Source: Antedon mediterranea
Taxonomy: Eukaryota > Echinodermata > Crinoidea > Comatulida > Antedonidae
Assembly: GCF_964355755.1 (NCBI RefSeq)
Contig: NC_092672.1
Span: forward strand, 13,326,501-13,390,500
DNA length: 64,000 nt
Reading direction: 5' to 3'
Both the position numbers and the translations under genes were made by a program. Positions 10,520 through 23,180 of this stretch are shown here, in pieces. Each line of letters starts with the position of its first letter. Position 1 is the first letter of the stretch. The notes beneath the pieces are model-generated. The model saw only the letters and a list, made by a program, of their open reading frames with translations, did not search any database and was not told where the DNA came from.

Positions 10520-13500
10520 TGTTTTTATTGCAACGTGTGAACAATTCGTACACAAATAATACTTTGTTCAGACAGCTTTACATCTGAGGTAAAGTTACGT
10601 CAGACATGAAATTATGCACGCTCTTATGAGCGTCCACATGAAGCTTAAGTCAATGTGGATTTTACTTGTGAGCTTTGAGGTAATTGCGCCTTCACAACGC
10701 TAGTTTACTAGCGTGTATCATATTCCTTGCGTACGCTGTTTGTAGTAAGGTTGACTTAACTTAGCATAATAATGAAAGATCGTCTTAACGAGCACTCCGG
10801 AGCTTACAACAAACTGCTACATCATAACTGACTTTCGACTCGTCTAACGTCTCTAATAAAATTAACAAACAATTTAAATAAAGCCTAAACAATCAAAATA
10901 CATTTTAAAGTTAAAGGAGTGATGCGCAACTATGAAGGGAAAAAAAGCAACAGACGATACCGTACATTTTAATTGATTATTTATATTTCAGTATAAATTA
11001 AAGAGATACAGTAAATTATGTAATTAAGTTTAATAACAGCGATGTAATGTTATATAAAATAAATGTTTATTATTTAATTAATCCACCCTGAAGCAACCTT
11101 CCAACGGTAGAGAGAGAAGTTATGCCATTCATAAAGCCAGATCTCCGATTTTGGTCACGGAGTTTATAAATACTTGGTTTTAGTCACTTCTATTTTAATC
11201 GCCGTAGGAATAGTAACGAATTATCTACAACAAATTACCGCCTTAACCAACCCCCTTGCTCCGCCTTTGTTTCTCTTTTTGATTTAGATGACTATCATAA
11301 CGTTTTATTATAATTACGTACATTATCTAATGCCAGTTATCCTGACTTACAAGCTCAAGTACTTTTGATAACAAACTCTTACAGTCCGGTTTCGACGTCA
11401 TTTTGTGGTAAGTGGACTGCACTATATGTGTTCGTCATTTTTTATTCTTTACTTTTTAAATTTAGTAATCTATAGTTCTGAACGAAGATGATGAATTATT
11501 AATGTATGTTGCATATTGATTGTAAGAGTCAGGAGATTACCTGATATTGTTTTTGTTTTCTTATATTTAGTAATTTTCAAGGACGCTGTTCAAAATTTAA
11601 ACAAGTTTAATTACAAAAAGAATATTTTCAAGTGCATACTGTCACGTCCAGTCAACAACACTTTCGACTATGATTTGCCATTAAATATTGCCCCTAAAGC
11701 TCTGTCTACACTATCAAATTTTATGTGACTAAAATGAATTTCTAGAATACATGGGTAAAATCCAAGCCATTGCTGATATTCGGTATCTTTAACTGATGGT
11801 TCTTCATCCTTGTTGGCACATTATTGAATAGAAACAGCATTATAAGCCAAAAAACGTTGTTGACAAGGACACCAAACAGTTAAAATTTGATTGTAGATGA
11901 AGATGCTAACGTTTAAGGCCAAAAACTGCAGTATGATATTATTTATTTCATGTGTCATTTCAATTTAGGATGGGAAACTGTTTAAATAGCATGAACCATA
12001 GACAATGGCCTCATTACAATAATTTTTTTTAATTATCCTTTACCAATGTACCAATATAAAAGAGATTGAAGTTCTGAAAGATGATGTGCTAGCTGTGTAC
12101 CATTATTATGAGTACGTTTGCGAAATACTTTAATACTATATATATAAAATAATTTATATCAGTATGATCATAATCTTTTTTCATGAGATTTTGTAAATGA
12201 GGAAACTTAATGATCAATTTCAAACAGGAAAATGTCAAGAAAGTTTCATGCGGTTTTACAGTTTTCCTTATAAGAGAATTAATGATTATGATGTCATAAC
12301 TATCTTATGATGTCATAGGTACGTCATACAGTATGGTAGTTTAAATAAACGCCAACACTATTCTTTATGTCCGATTTTGGTAAACTTTGGATATGATGTT
12401 CATTTCGACTGGATAATGTTAGGAAACTTGTTTTCCTGCAGATTCTACATTTCTTTAGCGTAAGATAATGTCACTTAAGCAGTTATAACATAATATACGA
12501 CGTCATAGGTACGGTACGTCATATGGTTTTTTTTTAATATCACATTTATGCACTTAGGTGGTCTAAAACCAACCTTCCCGATGTCCGATTTTGGTAAACT
12601 TTGGACATGATGTTCATTTTTATCATATCAACCCGAAAAAGAAATTATGTTGCAATTGGTTTTGGGTTCAACCATACTTTACTGGACTATAAAGTCTTCA
12701 AACTTGGTGGGTAGATGCAACTCTGTCGGTATAAGAAAAACGAGCTAAAACTTTTGAAAGGGTGGATCACAAGGTCACACAATTCATATGACTGAGTTTA
12801 TGTTCTATTATTTTTTCTACTTGTCTGCTTATAAACCAATTTACCTTCCATTCACAACAATATTAAGAATACAGAAAGGATATGGGAAAGAGAAGAAGTG
12901 CTATGTGGAGTCCAAAAAAATAGAGGAGAGAGTAATGGGAAACTATCAACTACAGGAGAAGAAGGTATTGTGTAATCATCTATAATTTTACTTATAGTAT
13001 ATAGTGGTGCCTAAATTATAGTGATGTACAAGGAATAAAAGAAATTGTGAGTTTGAATTTTAATATACTGCTGCACTTGAATCTATATATAAACAAAAAA
13101 TATTTCTTACAAAAAACGCCGATCGAGATTTTAAAATTAATCATTGTTCTTTCTTCAGATATATTTATGATTAATTGTTAAAAACGATGTCCTTTAATCG
13201 CAAAAATACATACAAATCAAAGATAGTCCGTTAATTATGAATTACATTCCCATTTTTTCACTAGTTAATTGTATACTATAAATACACAATTTGTAATAAT
13301 TAATTATGGAAAATATGTTGTTGTTCCCATGGAAACGTGTAACAAAATAAAAAAGTGTTGATTAATCGCAAAAATACACAAAATCTAACATAGTTATTTA
13401 ATTAAAAATCACATCATGCCCATTTTTCACCAGTTAATTGTATAATATAAATACACAAATTTCAATCAAATTGTTTATTAAAAATATGTTTTTGTAACCA

Positions 13501-14770
13501 TAGAAATAGGTAATAAATAAATTATTATTTATAAATTATTTGCACGATGAATTTTCTTTTTCAAACTGTCGACCTTACATCATGTGTTCATTGAAGATTT
13601 TTATTCTGTTATTTTTCTTTCATATTCTTCCATGAATGTAGAGAAAATACATGTTGATAAATAGGCCTAATAATTTAATTAATTAAAATAAATTCACTTT
13701 TAAAAATAATCTGTATTAATTTTAAAAAATAATTGTTAACTGAAGAAAATGCAAACATAGATTTGTATAGCAGTAAAACAGTTTTTGAATAAATCAATTA
13801 AAACTAAAAACCTACAAAATATGATTCCTTTCATACTTTTTAAAAAAACATAATCCTCAATTAATAACCACAGAATGTCCCTTGAAAATAAGTGGACCTG
13901 TCCATAATGTATTTGAAAACTTTCATGGTACGGACGATTCCATTTACCATAATAGGGATGTTGAGCATTTCAAACTAATTTTTTTTTTAAACAAACAAAA
14001 TAATAAAGCACCTATTTATTAATATTATTAATTCGGAACGTTATGAATAGCAAATATATTAATCATAATTATAATCAATGTTGGTTAAAATTTAATATAT
14101 ATTAAGCCAAAATTCTACTGAGAGTCTTCTGCAGGCAGTCCTAAGTTAGCCTCAGCCTGAGCTGAAACAATGGAACAAAAATAATGGACTAGGTATATGG
14201 CTTGATTGAGAATCGAAAAACATGTGCCTACTATTTTCTTTTTCCGTTCATCAATTCTCAACTAATCATTTTAATATTTCAACAATAGATACTTCAAACA
14301 TTATATTTTCATAGTATTTTTGTCTTTGATTTAAAATATTGCATTAACCTACCGAAAAAATGAAGACAAATTTTGAATGTTCACCAATTCTGTTCTAGAC
14401 ATCGTAATGCTTTGCCCTTGCATTTCACTTCGGAAATCAATCTAATTGTCAATCACCTCAGGTTGTCACGGAAACTCCAATCAAAAAGCATCATACTTTT
14501 AGATGATCTCCAAAAATAAACTGCAAACCAATCAAAGGGCAAGAATCCAAAATCGTTCAACCGTGAGACGACATAGACTCTTTTCCCTGACGTTTTTTGG
14601 GTTCAGAAGCTGGAATCTATAAATTATAGTCGAGTTTCCAAAGTCGCATTTCTGTCGGCCTTAGAACTATAATAGCTACCGCGATGAAACGTCTTCTGAA
14701 TATTCTGTCCTCTATGGGACATAGCGGACTAGAGCCGCGGCGCGATTATGATTAATTCTGACATAGGCGA
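10520..14770. other. Long intergenic stretch, dispersed repeats only
   Basis: No gene can be supported. A MITE-like terminus lies near 11695 (CTAAAGCTCTGTCTACACTA), related to the one at 38443. A decayed dispersed repeat lies at 12280-12780. The rest is AT-rich without visible structure. Confidence 0.5.
12280..12780. repeat. Dispersed repeat with internal partial duplication
   Basis: GTCCGATTTTGGTAAACTTT occurs at about 12370 and again at about 12580, each followed by GGAYATGATGTTCATTT. ACGTCATA words precede both. The two halves look like decayed tandem copies of one non-coding repeat. The family is not recognised. Confidence 0.5.
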
Positions 14771-14775
14771 GCACC

Positions 14776-15132
14776 ATGCAAAAACTTCGGTATAAATCTC
14801 TGGATATTTTGGATACCTACCTTATCTATCTCAGATGTACCGCGAAACGTACATTAGTTTTCAGTACTACGCTATTGTTCCACATTTCTATCTTAGGAAG
14901 ATATTATAAAGAGTTTTTTAACAAAATTTATGATTTCAACAGTAGATTTTCTACTCAATTTCAATTCTTCGTGGTCCAAGTAATTTCCGGGTTCACAATG
15001 AGTTCACCTTGCAACAACCAAGTTTCAACTATTTTCTTTCTTTTATACACAAAAAAAGGCACTTTCCATCAATCAATACAGCGTCCCTTTGGAAGTCGGA
15101 AGAAAAAAACGGATAGTAGGACTGGAGCTTAA
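14776..15132 (+). other. Open frame of 118 codons, no recognised motif
   Basis: An ATG-initiated frame follows a slightly CG-richer patch (14690-14770). The predicted peptide is rich in Phe, Leu and Ser, with no domain, signal peptide or splice context that I recognise. It is kept as an observation only; chance is a good explanation. Confidence 0.15.
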
Positions 15133-15454
15133 GTTGGCCATAGTGGCTATAGCCATTTCAGTTTTTTGCTTATTTTAGGAACGGACCGCGCGTGTGAAGG
15201 TACAGTAATTAAAAAATAAAATTACATAGGGAGATTTGATGATAAGACATTTTGTTTAAAATCGAGTGAAATCCCGATAGCCGAGTTTTATTGAGTAAGC
15301 TGGCAGGAATAATTGTAGGCTATCTGTGTTTCGTTAGGACCGAGATGTCTACCCATGTTGCAAGCCGTAATGTCTTCTTTCTTGGGCCGAAACGGGCCCA
15401 CTTTCTCACGGAAGTTAGTTTCAAAGATGTTTAAATTAAATAATGGATTAATTA

Positions 15455-15780
15455 TTAGGATGGTATTTATTTGAATAAACGCCTCTCCAATAAAACATCA
15501 CTTTGAATATTAATCCCCCCTCCCAACCCAACTATCTAATAAACGTCCATCCACATTTATAATAACACAATTATACTATTTGTAGTAGAATTCATCTGAC
15601 TGATATCTACAATTTACCAAGCATTTGTTATTCTTTTTTACCACTTTTCATATCTATTAGAGGATTTCATTTGATTATAAATGTTACCATATTATTAAAA
15701 CTAAAGAATTTAACATATCTCTCGAATAAGCACCACCCTCAAATGAACTCCGCCTTCCCACCTCCACCCTATAAAGCCCT
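15455..15780. repeat. Dispersed repeat related to the 53.8-54.2 kb foldback interior
   Basis: GGTATTTATTTGAATAAACG, CTACAATTTACCAAGCATTT and the TTTGATTATAAATGTTACCA segment resemble 52820-53080 and 53980-54130. It is a degraded copy of the same family without its long arms. Confidence 0.5.
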
Positions 15781-15781
15781 A

Positions 15782-16102
15782 TTTGTTTGTTTGTTTTATC
15801 TTTATACTGGGTGACCTCTTCAGTCAAAGACTGATCTCCCAGAGGGCCCAGTTGGTGATCAGTGGCTGTGATGTACTACTACACCGGGGTAACCACCTAC
15901 TCGTCTCGAAAGATGTACTAGGTTCTTTAAAGTGCACACAAGCAAGTTGTGTACACTGGACCTACGGTTTATAGTCCTTATCCGAGAAGACTCGTTCTAC
16001 CACCAGAACCATGGAGTGAGTGAGCCTCGAACCCCTGCCGATGTTATGGCTACATGATTACGGTTCCACTGTCTTAACCGCTCGGCCACTCACTCACTCA
16101 CC
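15782..16102 (-). mobile_element. tRNA-derived SINE, near full length
   Basis: Read on the minus strand, the head has box A (TGGCCGAGCGG, 16079-16089) and box B (GGGTTCGAGGC, ~16025-16036) with a type-II (Ser/Leu-like) variable arm between them. The body contains AGAACGAGTCTTCTCGGATA, GTAGGTCCAGTGTAC and TTACCCCGGTGTAGTAGTAC. The tail ends in AAACAAACAAACAAAT (15781-15796). Boxes A and B suggest an RNA polymerase III internal promoter. It is not a functional tRNA gene. Confidence 0.82.
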
Positions 16103-16329
16103 CTACCAAACAATAAACACTATACTTTAAAATGTTATTAATCATCTAAGACACTGTGAAACAGAGTAGTTTAGTTTTACGAATGTCAAGCATTTTCAGT
16201 AGGCCTAACCGACAGAAAACAAAAACATTAAAACATTATCATTCCGAGAACCATCGTCTACACGTACTTCCTAGAGGGGGAGCGAGCGAAGCGAGCTCAC
16301 CTTCTAGTGAATAGAATTTTGTTTACCAA

Positions 16330-16695
16330 GAATTTTATTTTATTTTTTATTTTTATTATATTTCATTCAATCGAAACCAACAGCGACGATTACCGCCACT
16401 AACAGGTTTGATACAAACAAAGCCAGGACTGTTTAAAGCACCTTGATTGGTCCTAACATTGATCAAGGGCTTCTCTCGTCCAGTGCCCACCTTGACCAGG
16501 AGGTCTGAGGCAGATACTAGATGCAGGGGCTGCCATAAGAGTCAGCAGTGCTGATTTCAAATGCCTAACGGGACCCCAGCTCCGTATACAGCACCCGTTA
16601 TTCCCAGATGGTCTCCCATCCAAGCTCTAACCAGGCCCAACGTCGCTTAACTTCGGTAATCTGACGAGAACCGGTGTTTCAACGTGGTAAAGCCG
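16330..16695 (-). mobile_element. 5S-rRNA-derived SINE (SINE3-type)
   Basis: The minus strand from ~16692 reads TACCACGTTGAAACACCGG, GAAGTTAAGCGACGTTGGGC and AGCTTGGATGGGAGACC (16610-16626), then GGGAATAACGGGTGCTGTA. This is 5S rRNA from near its 5' end almost to its 3' end, covering the box A to box C promoter. It does not stop as a 5S gene does. It runs on for about 240 bases and ends in an AATAAAA-rich tail near 16330. That architecture is a 5S-derived SINE and not a 5S gene. Confidence 0.8.
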
Positions 16696-16699
16696 AATA

Positions 16700-17877
16700 T
16701 TGGAAATCAATTGTAATTGTATGCTGAAATTGGAAAAAGTGAACATTTTATGCCTGTTTACTTGTTGAATTGATATAATAATAGTAATCGTCTTTTCATC
16801 CATTATTTATTTTTATAATCTCTTTATTTGAAGAAAACATTTTTAGGTATCTCATAATATGTCAAAGTATTTTTTGAAAGAACAGCATGCAATCCAAGAA
16901 ACTCATTTATTCATTTGACCGTACATAGTAAGGTCGTTTTTTAAAATCTGATTTGTATACACATTTTTTAGCAACATTGTATTTATACTCGGAATTTTAT
17001 AAATCAAATCAGTTGTAGTTTCTTATTTATGATTTTGTTTAAAATCTCATTTTACACATTAAAATAAGTAAACTTACAGATGATTTTATATCCTATTATA
17101 AAAGTCATAAATGCCAAAATAGGTAGTCCTAGATTTGTTTGTTTTTTTTTCACTTTTTTTTAAAGATGTTATGCCAAAACAGATGTAGGCTACGGCGTAG
17201 TTAATAGTGTCTTAACTTTTTTACATTAAAAAAAGTTATAATTGTACCAAAATAAATGACATAAAAATCATGTCTGAATACAAACAAATATTTGTATCTT
17301 TTAAAACAAAGTCACTCTTGTTACAGTTCATAATATAAATGTGTAATCCAGCATAATAAAAAAGGAAAACATTGAAACTACTTTTACTATTACGGTACTA
17401 AAAAGGTCAATCATATACTCACACTGTATATTGAAATAAAATAATGGATTACATACATTCATTGGCAAGAACAAGCCACCTTAAGCATACTGCACTTTGT
17501 TAGTTCTTTGGAAGACTTAATTACTGTTTATTTTTCATTTGTTTTCTATCATTATTTAATAAACTTTCTATAATTTTCTCAAATTTCACACATGATTGTC
17601 ATAAATCATCGAACAAATCAATTTTGGTTCAGAAGGTTATATTTCAACCGAACTGATTTTTATATTTTAAATGAATTACATCAAGTGGGGTGATTTTGTT
17701 GGATTGGAAAGCCACTTCTTCAATTTAATTCTGGAAATCGAATAAACAAATAATAATAGCATTGCATGAGGTGGGAACTTTAACCTCTCTAAGGTAAATT
17801 TCGTTTGAGGTTATGTAACTGTTAACTAATGATACAAATAGTTGTTAGGAATACAATTTTATCCATTTGGCTATTCA
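16700..17877. other. AT-rich flank, includes the 3' UTR of the C2-domain gene
   Basis: No coding signal is seen. The part next to 17878 is probably 3' UTR of the minus-strand gene; several AATAAA-like hexamers on that strand could serve for polyadenylation, and none stands out. Confidence 0.4.
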
Positions 17878-20043
17878 TCAAAACCAACTCTGTTGCTGTC
17901 TATTAATTGTATGCTTTTCAACGCTTTTATTTTGTAATTGTTTTTCCTTTCCGGTGGAATTTCCAGAAGAATATTTTTGTTGATTATGACTAGAAATATC
18001 TGATATTGGAGAAGCTAATGGGGTTCCTGGAATTAACACTAATTCATGTTCTTCTATATCATTTGTGTACCTTGAAGCAGGACGTACAACATCCTTTGTT
18101 TTTTTAAAGTTTGTATTGGCTAACATCTTTTTTACACGTTCAGAGTCGGCCTCTGCGGTTTGTTCACTTTCAATGTGTAACTGTGTTAAGATATTCTCTG
18201 ATCTACCAACATGTATTGAAGGTAAAATTGAACCACTTTCAAGAGATTTCTCTGGATTGTTGGATCTACCTTTGACTAATTTATTTGAATTCGGTCGTAT
18301 CGTATCTTTATGTTTAAATTCATTCAACTCAATAGTTTCGTTATAACCAAGTTCAGTTTGGACTAGGTCATTAGTGACTGGTCGCGTGAAAGTGTATCGA
18401 TTGATTGGAACGTGGCTTGATTGAGTTGCAATCGTGATTGTTTCATCTAATGCCATTACTTGAGGAATGAAAGACTTTGATGGCCCAATACGTGTCCTCT
18501 CTTGTTTTGCTCTTCTCAACCTTGTTTTTGCTACCTTTATTTCACCTTTTTTAGTTTTGCTTTGGTTTTCAGGCAAATCAATAACAACATCTTGCGGAGT
18601 GTCCTGAACTTGTTCGATATTGCTTTTAGTCCAACTTTTTTCTTTTGTTTTTCTTTCTTTCAAAATAGTTTTGTTTGTTTTTTTCTGAAACATAAAAGAA
18701 TTTGGTGCATTATCTCTTATGTCCACAACATACCCTGGTTTATGAGAGCCAAATTTTGAATTGTTTGATTTTGTTTTCAGTTCCTCTCCTCCTGTTCGAA
18801 AGTTATCGTCTTCCTCTTCCATATCTACAATAGTAATATTTGGAGAACTATGACTGCCAGGAAGCACCTTAACATGCAATAGTTCATCTCCAGTAGAATG
18901 TGGCAGATTTATTTCCTGCATCTCAATTGTTGTAAACTCAGGATTACTCTTGCTAAGAAAAGTAGTCTTTGGTCCAGTATCCATAGTACGAATTTCTTCC
19001 AGTATTTCAGAAATATTTTCTGTAGGTTCTGGAATGTTCACAACAATTGAAGGAATACTGTCCGTGGAATGGCACCTCACAGCTTTTAAATCATTATCAC
19101 TTGTTGCTCTTCTAGTGTCTGTTTCCACTAGCAGACTTTGCTTAGATTTAGTTCTCATGTTAGGATTACTAGTAGTAAGATTCCTATACATGCCTTCTGG
19201 ACAAACGAGCAAGTCTTTAGGATCATAAGCATGAACATTATCTGGCATACAGATATTGATACAAGGATGCAATGGAAATTTCTCTTTTATAAGTTTCTTC
19301 ACTGCTTCTTTTAAAGTGATTTGAATACTTGCAATAACAAAACTACGTCCATATTTTTGCTTTGCACACACATCAAGGTGTACAACTCTATTTTCCACAA
19401 TTTCCTTTGTTATATTCTGGTATTCAAGTGCTTTTGAAAACTTAAATGTACATGGTAAAAATGTTGCTTTGAAGCTTTCTTTGTGACCTTTTCTTTTTAA
19501 TGTTAGCAGAGTTTGGTTCCACATTTTATCTCCTAAAAGATGTTCTTCTGTTCGACGTTTGCTATCACCTTTCTTATCTGGAAGTAGCTGACTTCGTATA
19601 CAAATACGATTAACAGTTGATGCTTCCACTAAAATAGAAAAACATACATTGTATCTTTTAATTTATTCAACACTGTTTCATTCAGTACAATTAAAACCGA
19701 AATACATTTAGTGAAACATGTACAGTTGAACCTGCCTGTGTGGACACCTCACATAACAGGCATTCTTAAAAGTCCATTTCTTTTCCTTTCTTTTTTTTAA
19801 TCTGTACAATCAGTACCTCTCGTATTAGTTGAAACCAATATTCTACATAATTTAAGCAGTGGAGTACTCTGTTACAGGCACAAGAACAACTCTAATATTA
19901 TTTAAATATTTAATTATCAATTCACTGGATTTGACATAGGTTTTTACCTGGTGGCAACAGTAAGTCTTGCAACATCCAAACACGAATTTTAAACATCTTG
20001 CTTTTAGAGTTATACTCAAATGATAACTGAAGATGACCAGATG
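17878..20043 (-). CDS. C2-domain protein with long disordered tail, last two exons (5' part not found)
   Basis: Exons on the minus strand are 20043-19948 and 19628-17878. The junction reads LLLPP-V-EASTVN, with the Val codon split g|tg at clean AG and GT sites. The frame therefore does not start at 19629. Upstream of 20043 the acceptor TTTTAAAAG shows that more 5' exons exist. The first exon and the start of the second give a C2 β-sandwich: strands HLQLSFEYNSKSKMFKIRVW and CIRSQLLPDKK, a basic patch, then VVHLDVCAKQKYGRSFVIA. The Asp-x-Asp pair expected in Ca2+-binding loop 3 is not visible, so calcium-independent binding is likely (inferred). About 430 residues of Ser/Thr/Glu-rich, probably disordered tail follow and end in QQQSWF. 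The orthologue was not identified. Confidence 0.75.
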
Positions 20044-20049
20044 CTTTTA

Positions 20050-21035
20050 AAAAAAAGTGTTAAACATTAAGATGTAATCTCTTTGAAAATATGTATGCAA
20101 GATTTGGGCATACTGTATCTGAACATTAATTCATGAATTCAGAATGAGTGTTGCTCCACCATAACACTCACGATTTACAGCATCAATCAATTAAATTTAA
20201 ATATAAAATGAAAGCCCATAGTTGTCTGCATACAAATCATAAGATTCCGAGTTTTATGGCTACTTACTAAAGGGCCTACTTTCTTTTCTTCACTGAATTC
20301 TCTTATTATTGTTATTATTATTGACATAATATACTGTACTAATATTAAAGACCCCTTCCCTACAATTTGTGACGTTTTGTAAAAATAATACATAAATATT
20401 ACTTTAAAAACATTAAACCAGGTCATTCCTTGTCTTAAATAATACGTTTTATGGTAAATTATGATAAAAAGTGAGAAACAATGCACTACCTAAGTAGCTC
20501 GCGGCGAATGACCTCTCATGGACGGTCTTTAGGCCTAGCCTAGCTAGGCTTAGTTTTGTAGGCCTAGCTGGAAAACATCGGTAACGTACGATCATCGTAC
20601 GCTAGCTATATACCTAGCCTGACGTTGTATAGTTGCTGCATTAATTGTCTTTCTATTTTTGCCAGACTCCGTTGATACAAATTGGGGAAAACCCGGTATT
20701 TTAGCTGAAAAGTTAGGAGTCTTCCATTTGTTTTCGCTTCACGATCGATCGAAAAGTGGGTGAATTACAGAAGAAAAACAAAAATATCAATCCGCGCGCA
20801 ATACATTTTGAGATTTATAGCGGGCCGCTATAATCCTTAGAATCGGCTTATTTTTCACATTTTTAACCGTTTAAAGACGAAACAAGTTATCACAACAGGA
20901 CCATATACTGTAGTATTATTGTTACGTTAAATATAGTTTGTGATCTTAAATTAGATCTAAAAAACGTAGGAAAGGGGTCTTTAAATAAGAGAACTAATAT
21001 TTAAGTGAGTTGGCATAATTATTTGCCGTTATATT
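20050..21035. other. Intron or intergenic DNA with TAGGCC cluster
   Basis: TAGGCCTAGCC-type words cluster at 20528-20640, next to a CG-richer patch (GCTCGCGGCGAATG, 20497-20510). This could be a promoter region for the C2 gene, but no exon could be defined. Confidence 0.3.
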
Positions 21036-21039
21036 ATTT

Positions 21040-22156
21040 TTAAACAATTGCATACATACAATGAATTAGTGAGTTTTCCTCTGGTAATTCTTTCTCCCAT
21101 GCCTTTGGAAGTTTCTTGACAGATTCATCATTTTTTTCAGGAATATTTTCTTCAACATTTTGTTTGTTTTCAGCAGTTGCAAATCTTGTTTTGATATTAC
21201 TTTCTGCAAGATCTTTGATACCTGAAAAATTAGTGATAAACATTTTTTATATTTACATATAAATTTAATTTTTCTTTCTCAAATTTATGTTTGTGTGATT
21301 AAAGTTCCAGAAGACAATTTTGTTTTCCACTTACGCCAGTTATCTAACAGGTCATAACATTTTCCAACAGCAACGTCTAGGCTGGTATGACCATTGTTAT
21401 CTTGTAGATCATATAGGCCACCATGATCAAGTAAGGCTTGTAAACATTCAACGTTACCTTCTTTAGCTGCATAGTGCACTGCGGTAGAACCGAGAAGTTT
21501 GTCTTTTGCATTTGCGTTTCCTGCGGAGAAAGGTATCTTTTGTTTGTATTAAACTAAATTAAATGACTGTAGTACAATGTAGTTGAAAAGAAGTTTGTCT
21601 TTTTAAAATAAAAATTAAGACAAAGCAGGGAATTGTGTACTGTGTTGCGATCATGGTAGATGTTGTACTATGGCTAAGTTAATTAAGGAAACTTTAATTA
21701 CATATTTTATTAGCTTTATAACAATTTATTATGATTGAACGGTATGCTATTTGCTAAAACACTCCTAAAAGTAGTACTATCATTATAACATTGAGAGAAA
21801 TCATGTAATTTAATTCAACATAATTTCAATTGCCATATTTTGAGATACAGTATTATAATCATTATTATGTTTTTATCAAACTGCCTCTCAAGGTTCTGTC
21901 TTAAAATGTCTGTTGTATGTAGGCTTAGACCTACTGCTGTGTTAGCACACACAAAAGTTGCCTCTGTACCTTTGTTCTGTAATAGTATTTGTAAAATTTC
22001 TAAATCTCCATTGCATGCAGCCTCTTGAACTGGAGTCCATTGTAAGAAACCAATTGCATTTGGATCAAAGCCATCTGCAAGAGCCTCAATGACAACATTT
22101 GTATCCCCATAGCGAACAGCCTCATGCAGCTTGCTATCTTCCATCTCCTCCTCCAT
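21040..22156 (-). CDS. Small ankyrin-repeat protein, 3 exons, 184 residues
   Basis: Exons are 22156-21970, 21520-21335 and 21221-21040, giving 555 coding bases with the stop. Both junctions keep the frame: AACAAAG|GTACAG to CCGCAG|GAAAC, and ACTGGC|GTAAGT to TTTTCAG|GTATC. The ATG at 22156 gives MEEEMEDSKLHEA; a second ATG lies five codons on. Ankyrin repeats are seen as KLHEAVRYGDTNVVIEALAD (residues ~9-28), TPVQEAACNGDLEILQILLQ, TAVHYAAKEGNVECLQALLD and a final TSLDVAVG, so about three and a half repeats. They are followed by a charged tail (KAWEKELPEENS). Such proteins are binding scaffolds with no catalytic role. It recalls small vertebrate ANKRD proteins; no orthologue is claimed. A GTATGT near the stop leaves a further exon possible. 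Confidence 0.85.
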
Positions 22157-22544
22157 TTTGCAGTTACTGTTTTCATTTTACAGTGAATTCAAATTGAAAA
22201 CCTGTAATTGGAAATAAAACTTATTAAAGACCATAAAGAAAGATGATGTACATAAAAATAGGATAAAAATCATAATTGTTTCATTTAAATCTTTAAAAAA
22301 TGTTAAATATGAAAAGAGCTAGCCTAGGTCTATGCCTTTTTGAATAAATTATTAAAACAAACACACCACTAAACATTTAATGTACACATGATGGACAAAT
22401 ATTTGTACTATTTCGCCAAATGAATTAATGAAATCAATTATTATTTTTAGTAATAAATAGTAGGCCTATACGAAAGTGTATTTCTACCAAGTGAACAAGA
22501 AATTAATAACAATAATAAGAAGATACTGTAATTATCTCGTAATG

Positions 22545-22925
22545 GCTTCTAGGCTAGGCCTGACAACTGAAGTAGTAAGGCCTAGTAAGTAGTAGTAGTA
22601 GGCCTAGTAGGCCTTTAGCTAGCCTAGTGTAATTTATTTAACTGACAACAAATTCTGACAGAAATGTAACAACTGGATGATTAATTTGTTTAACATTAAA
22701 AATAACGGCCTCCCTCACCTGAAATTTAGTCAGAGTTGAAGCAATTAACAAACAAAGCTAGGCCTACAGTAGCTAGGCCTAAGCCCTACTACATTATATA
22801 CATTTAGGCCTAGCCTAGGCCTCATATAGCCTCTAGTATCCTAAGAGGGCCTCCTAGGTAGGAGGCCTAGAGGCCTAGCCTAGCAGCAGTAGCCATGTCC
22901 TTCTTCCTAACCTCGCGGCCTAGCT
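22545..22925. repeat. TAGGCC/CTAGGCCT simple-word cluster
   Basis: Dense, irregular copies of TAGGCCTAGCC and its complement, with no fixed period, just upstream of the ankyrin gene. The same words recur at 20528-20640, 23535-23600, 26716-26850, 28500-28740 and 46180-46760. Confidence 0.75.
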
Positions 22926-23180
22926 AGTAACTACACGGCGAAATATAATTTTAAATTACGTTTATCTTACGTTTCACACATTCAACTAAGTTATGCTTCA
23001 TGGCTAACTTAATCTACGGGGCCTAGGCCAATATTGGGCCCCATTTAAATGAGTAATCACACATCATAGAGAAAACTCTGTTTTATCGCGCATGACATTC
23101 GCATGTATTGTTTTGATTATGACGATCTTGTTACCAGGTTATACTGAGCATGCGTAGGCTAGCTCAGGCAGGTGGTATAT

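Noticed and set aside
14690-15135. Novel gene starting at 14776
   Set aside because: Only an open frame with no motif or splice support; listed at low confidence only.
16575-16695. 5S rRNA gene
   Set aside because: The 5S part runs on into ~240 extra bases with an A-rich tail and carries substitutions; it is a SINE.
18065-19228. Three plus-strand frames of 85-93 codons
   Set aside because: They are antisense to the C2-domain exon, whose splice junction and composition support the minus strand.
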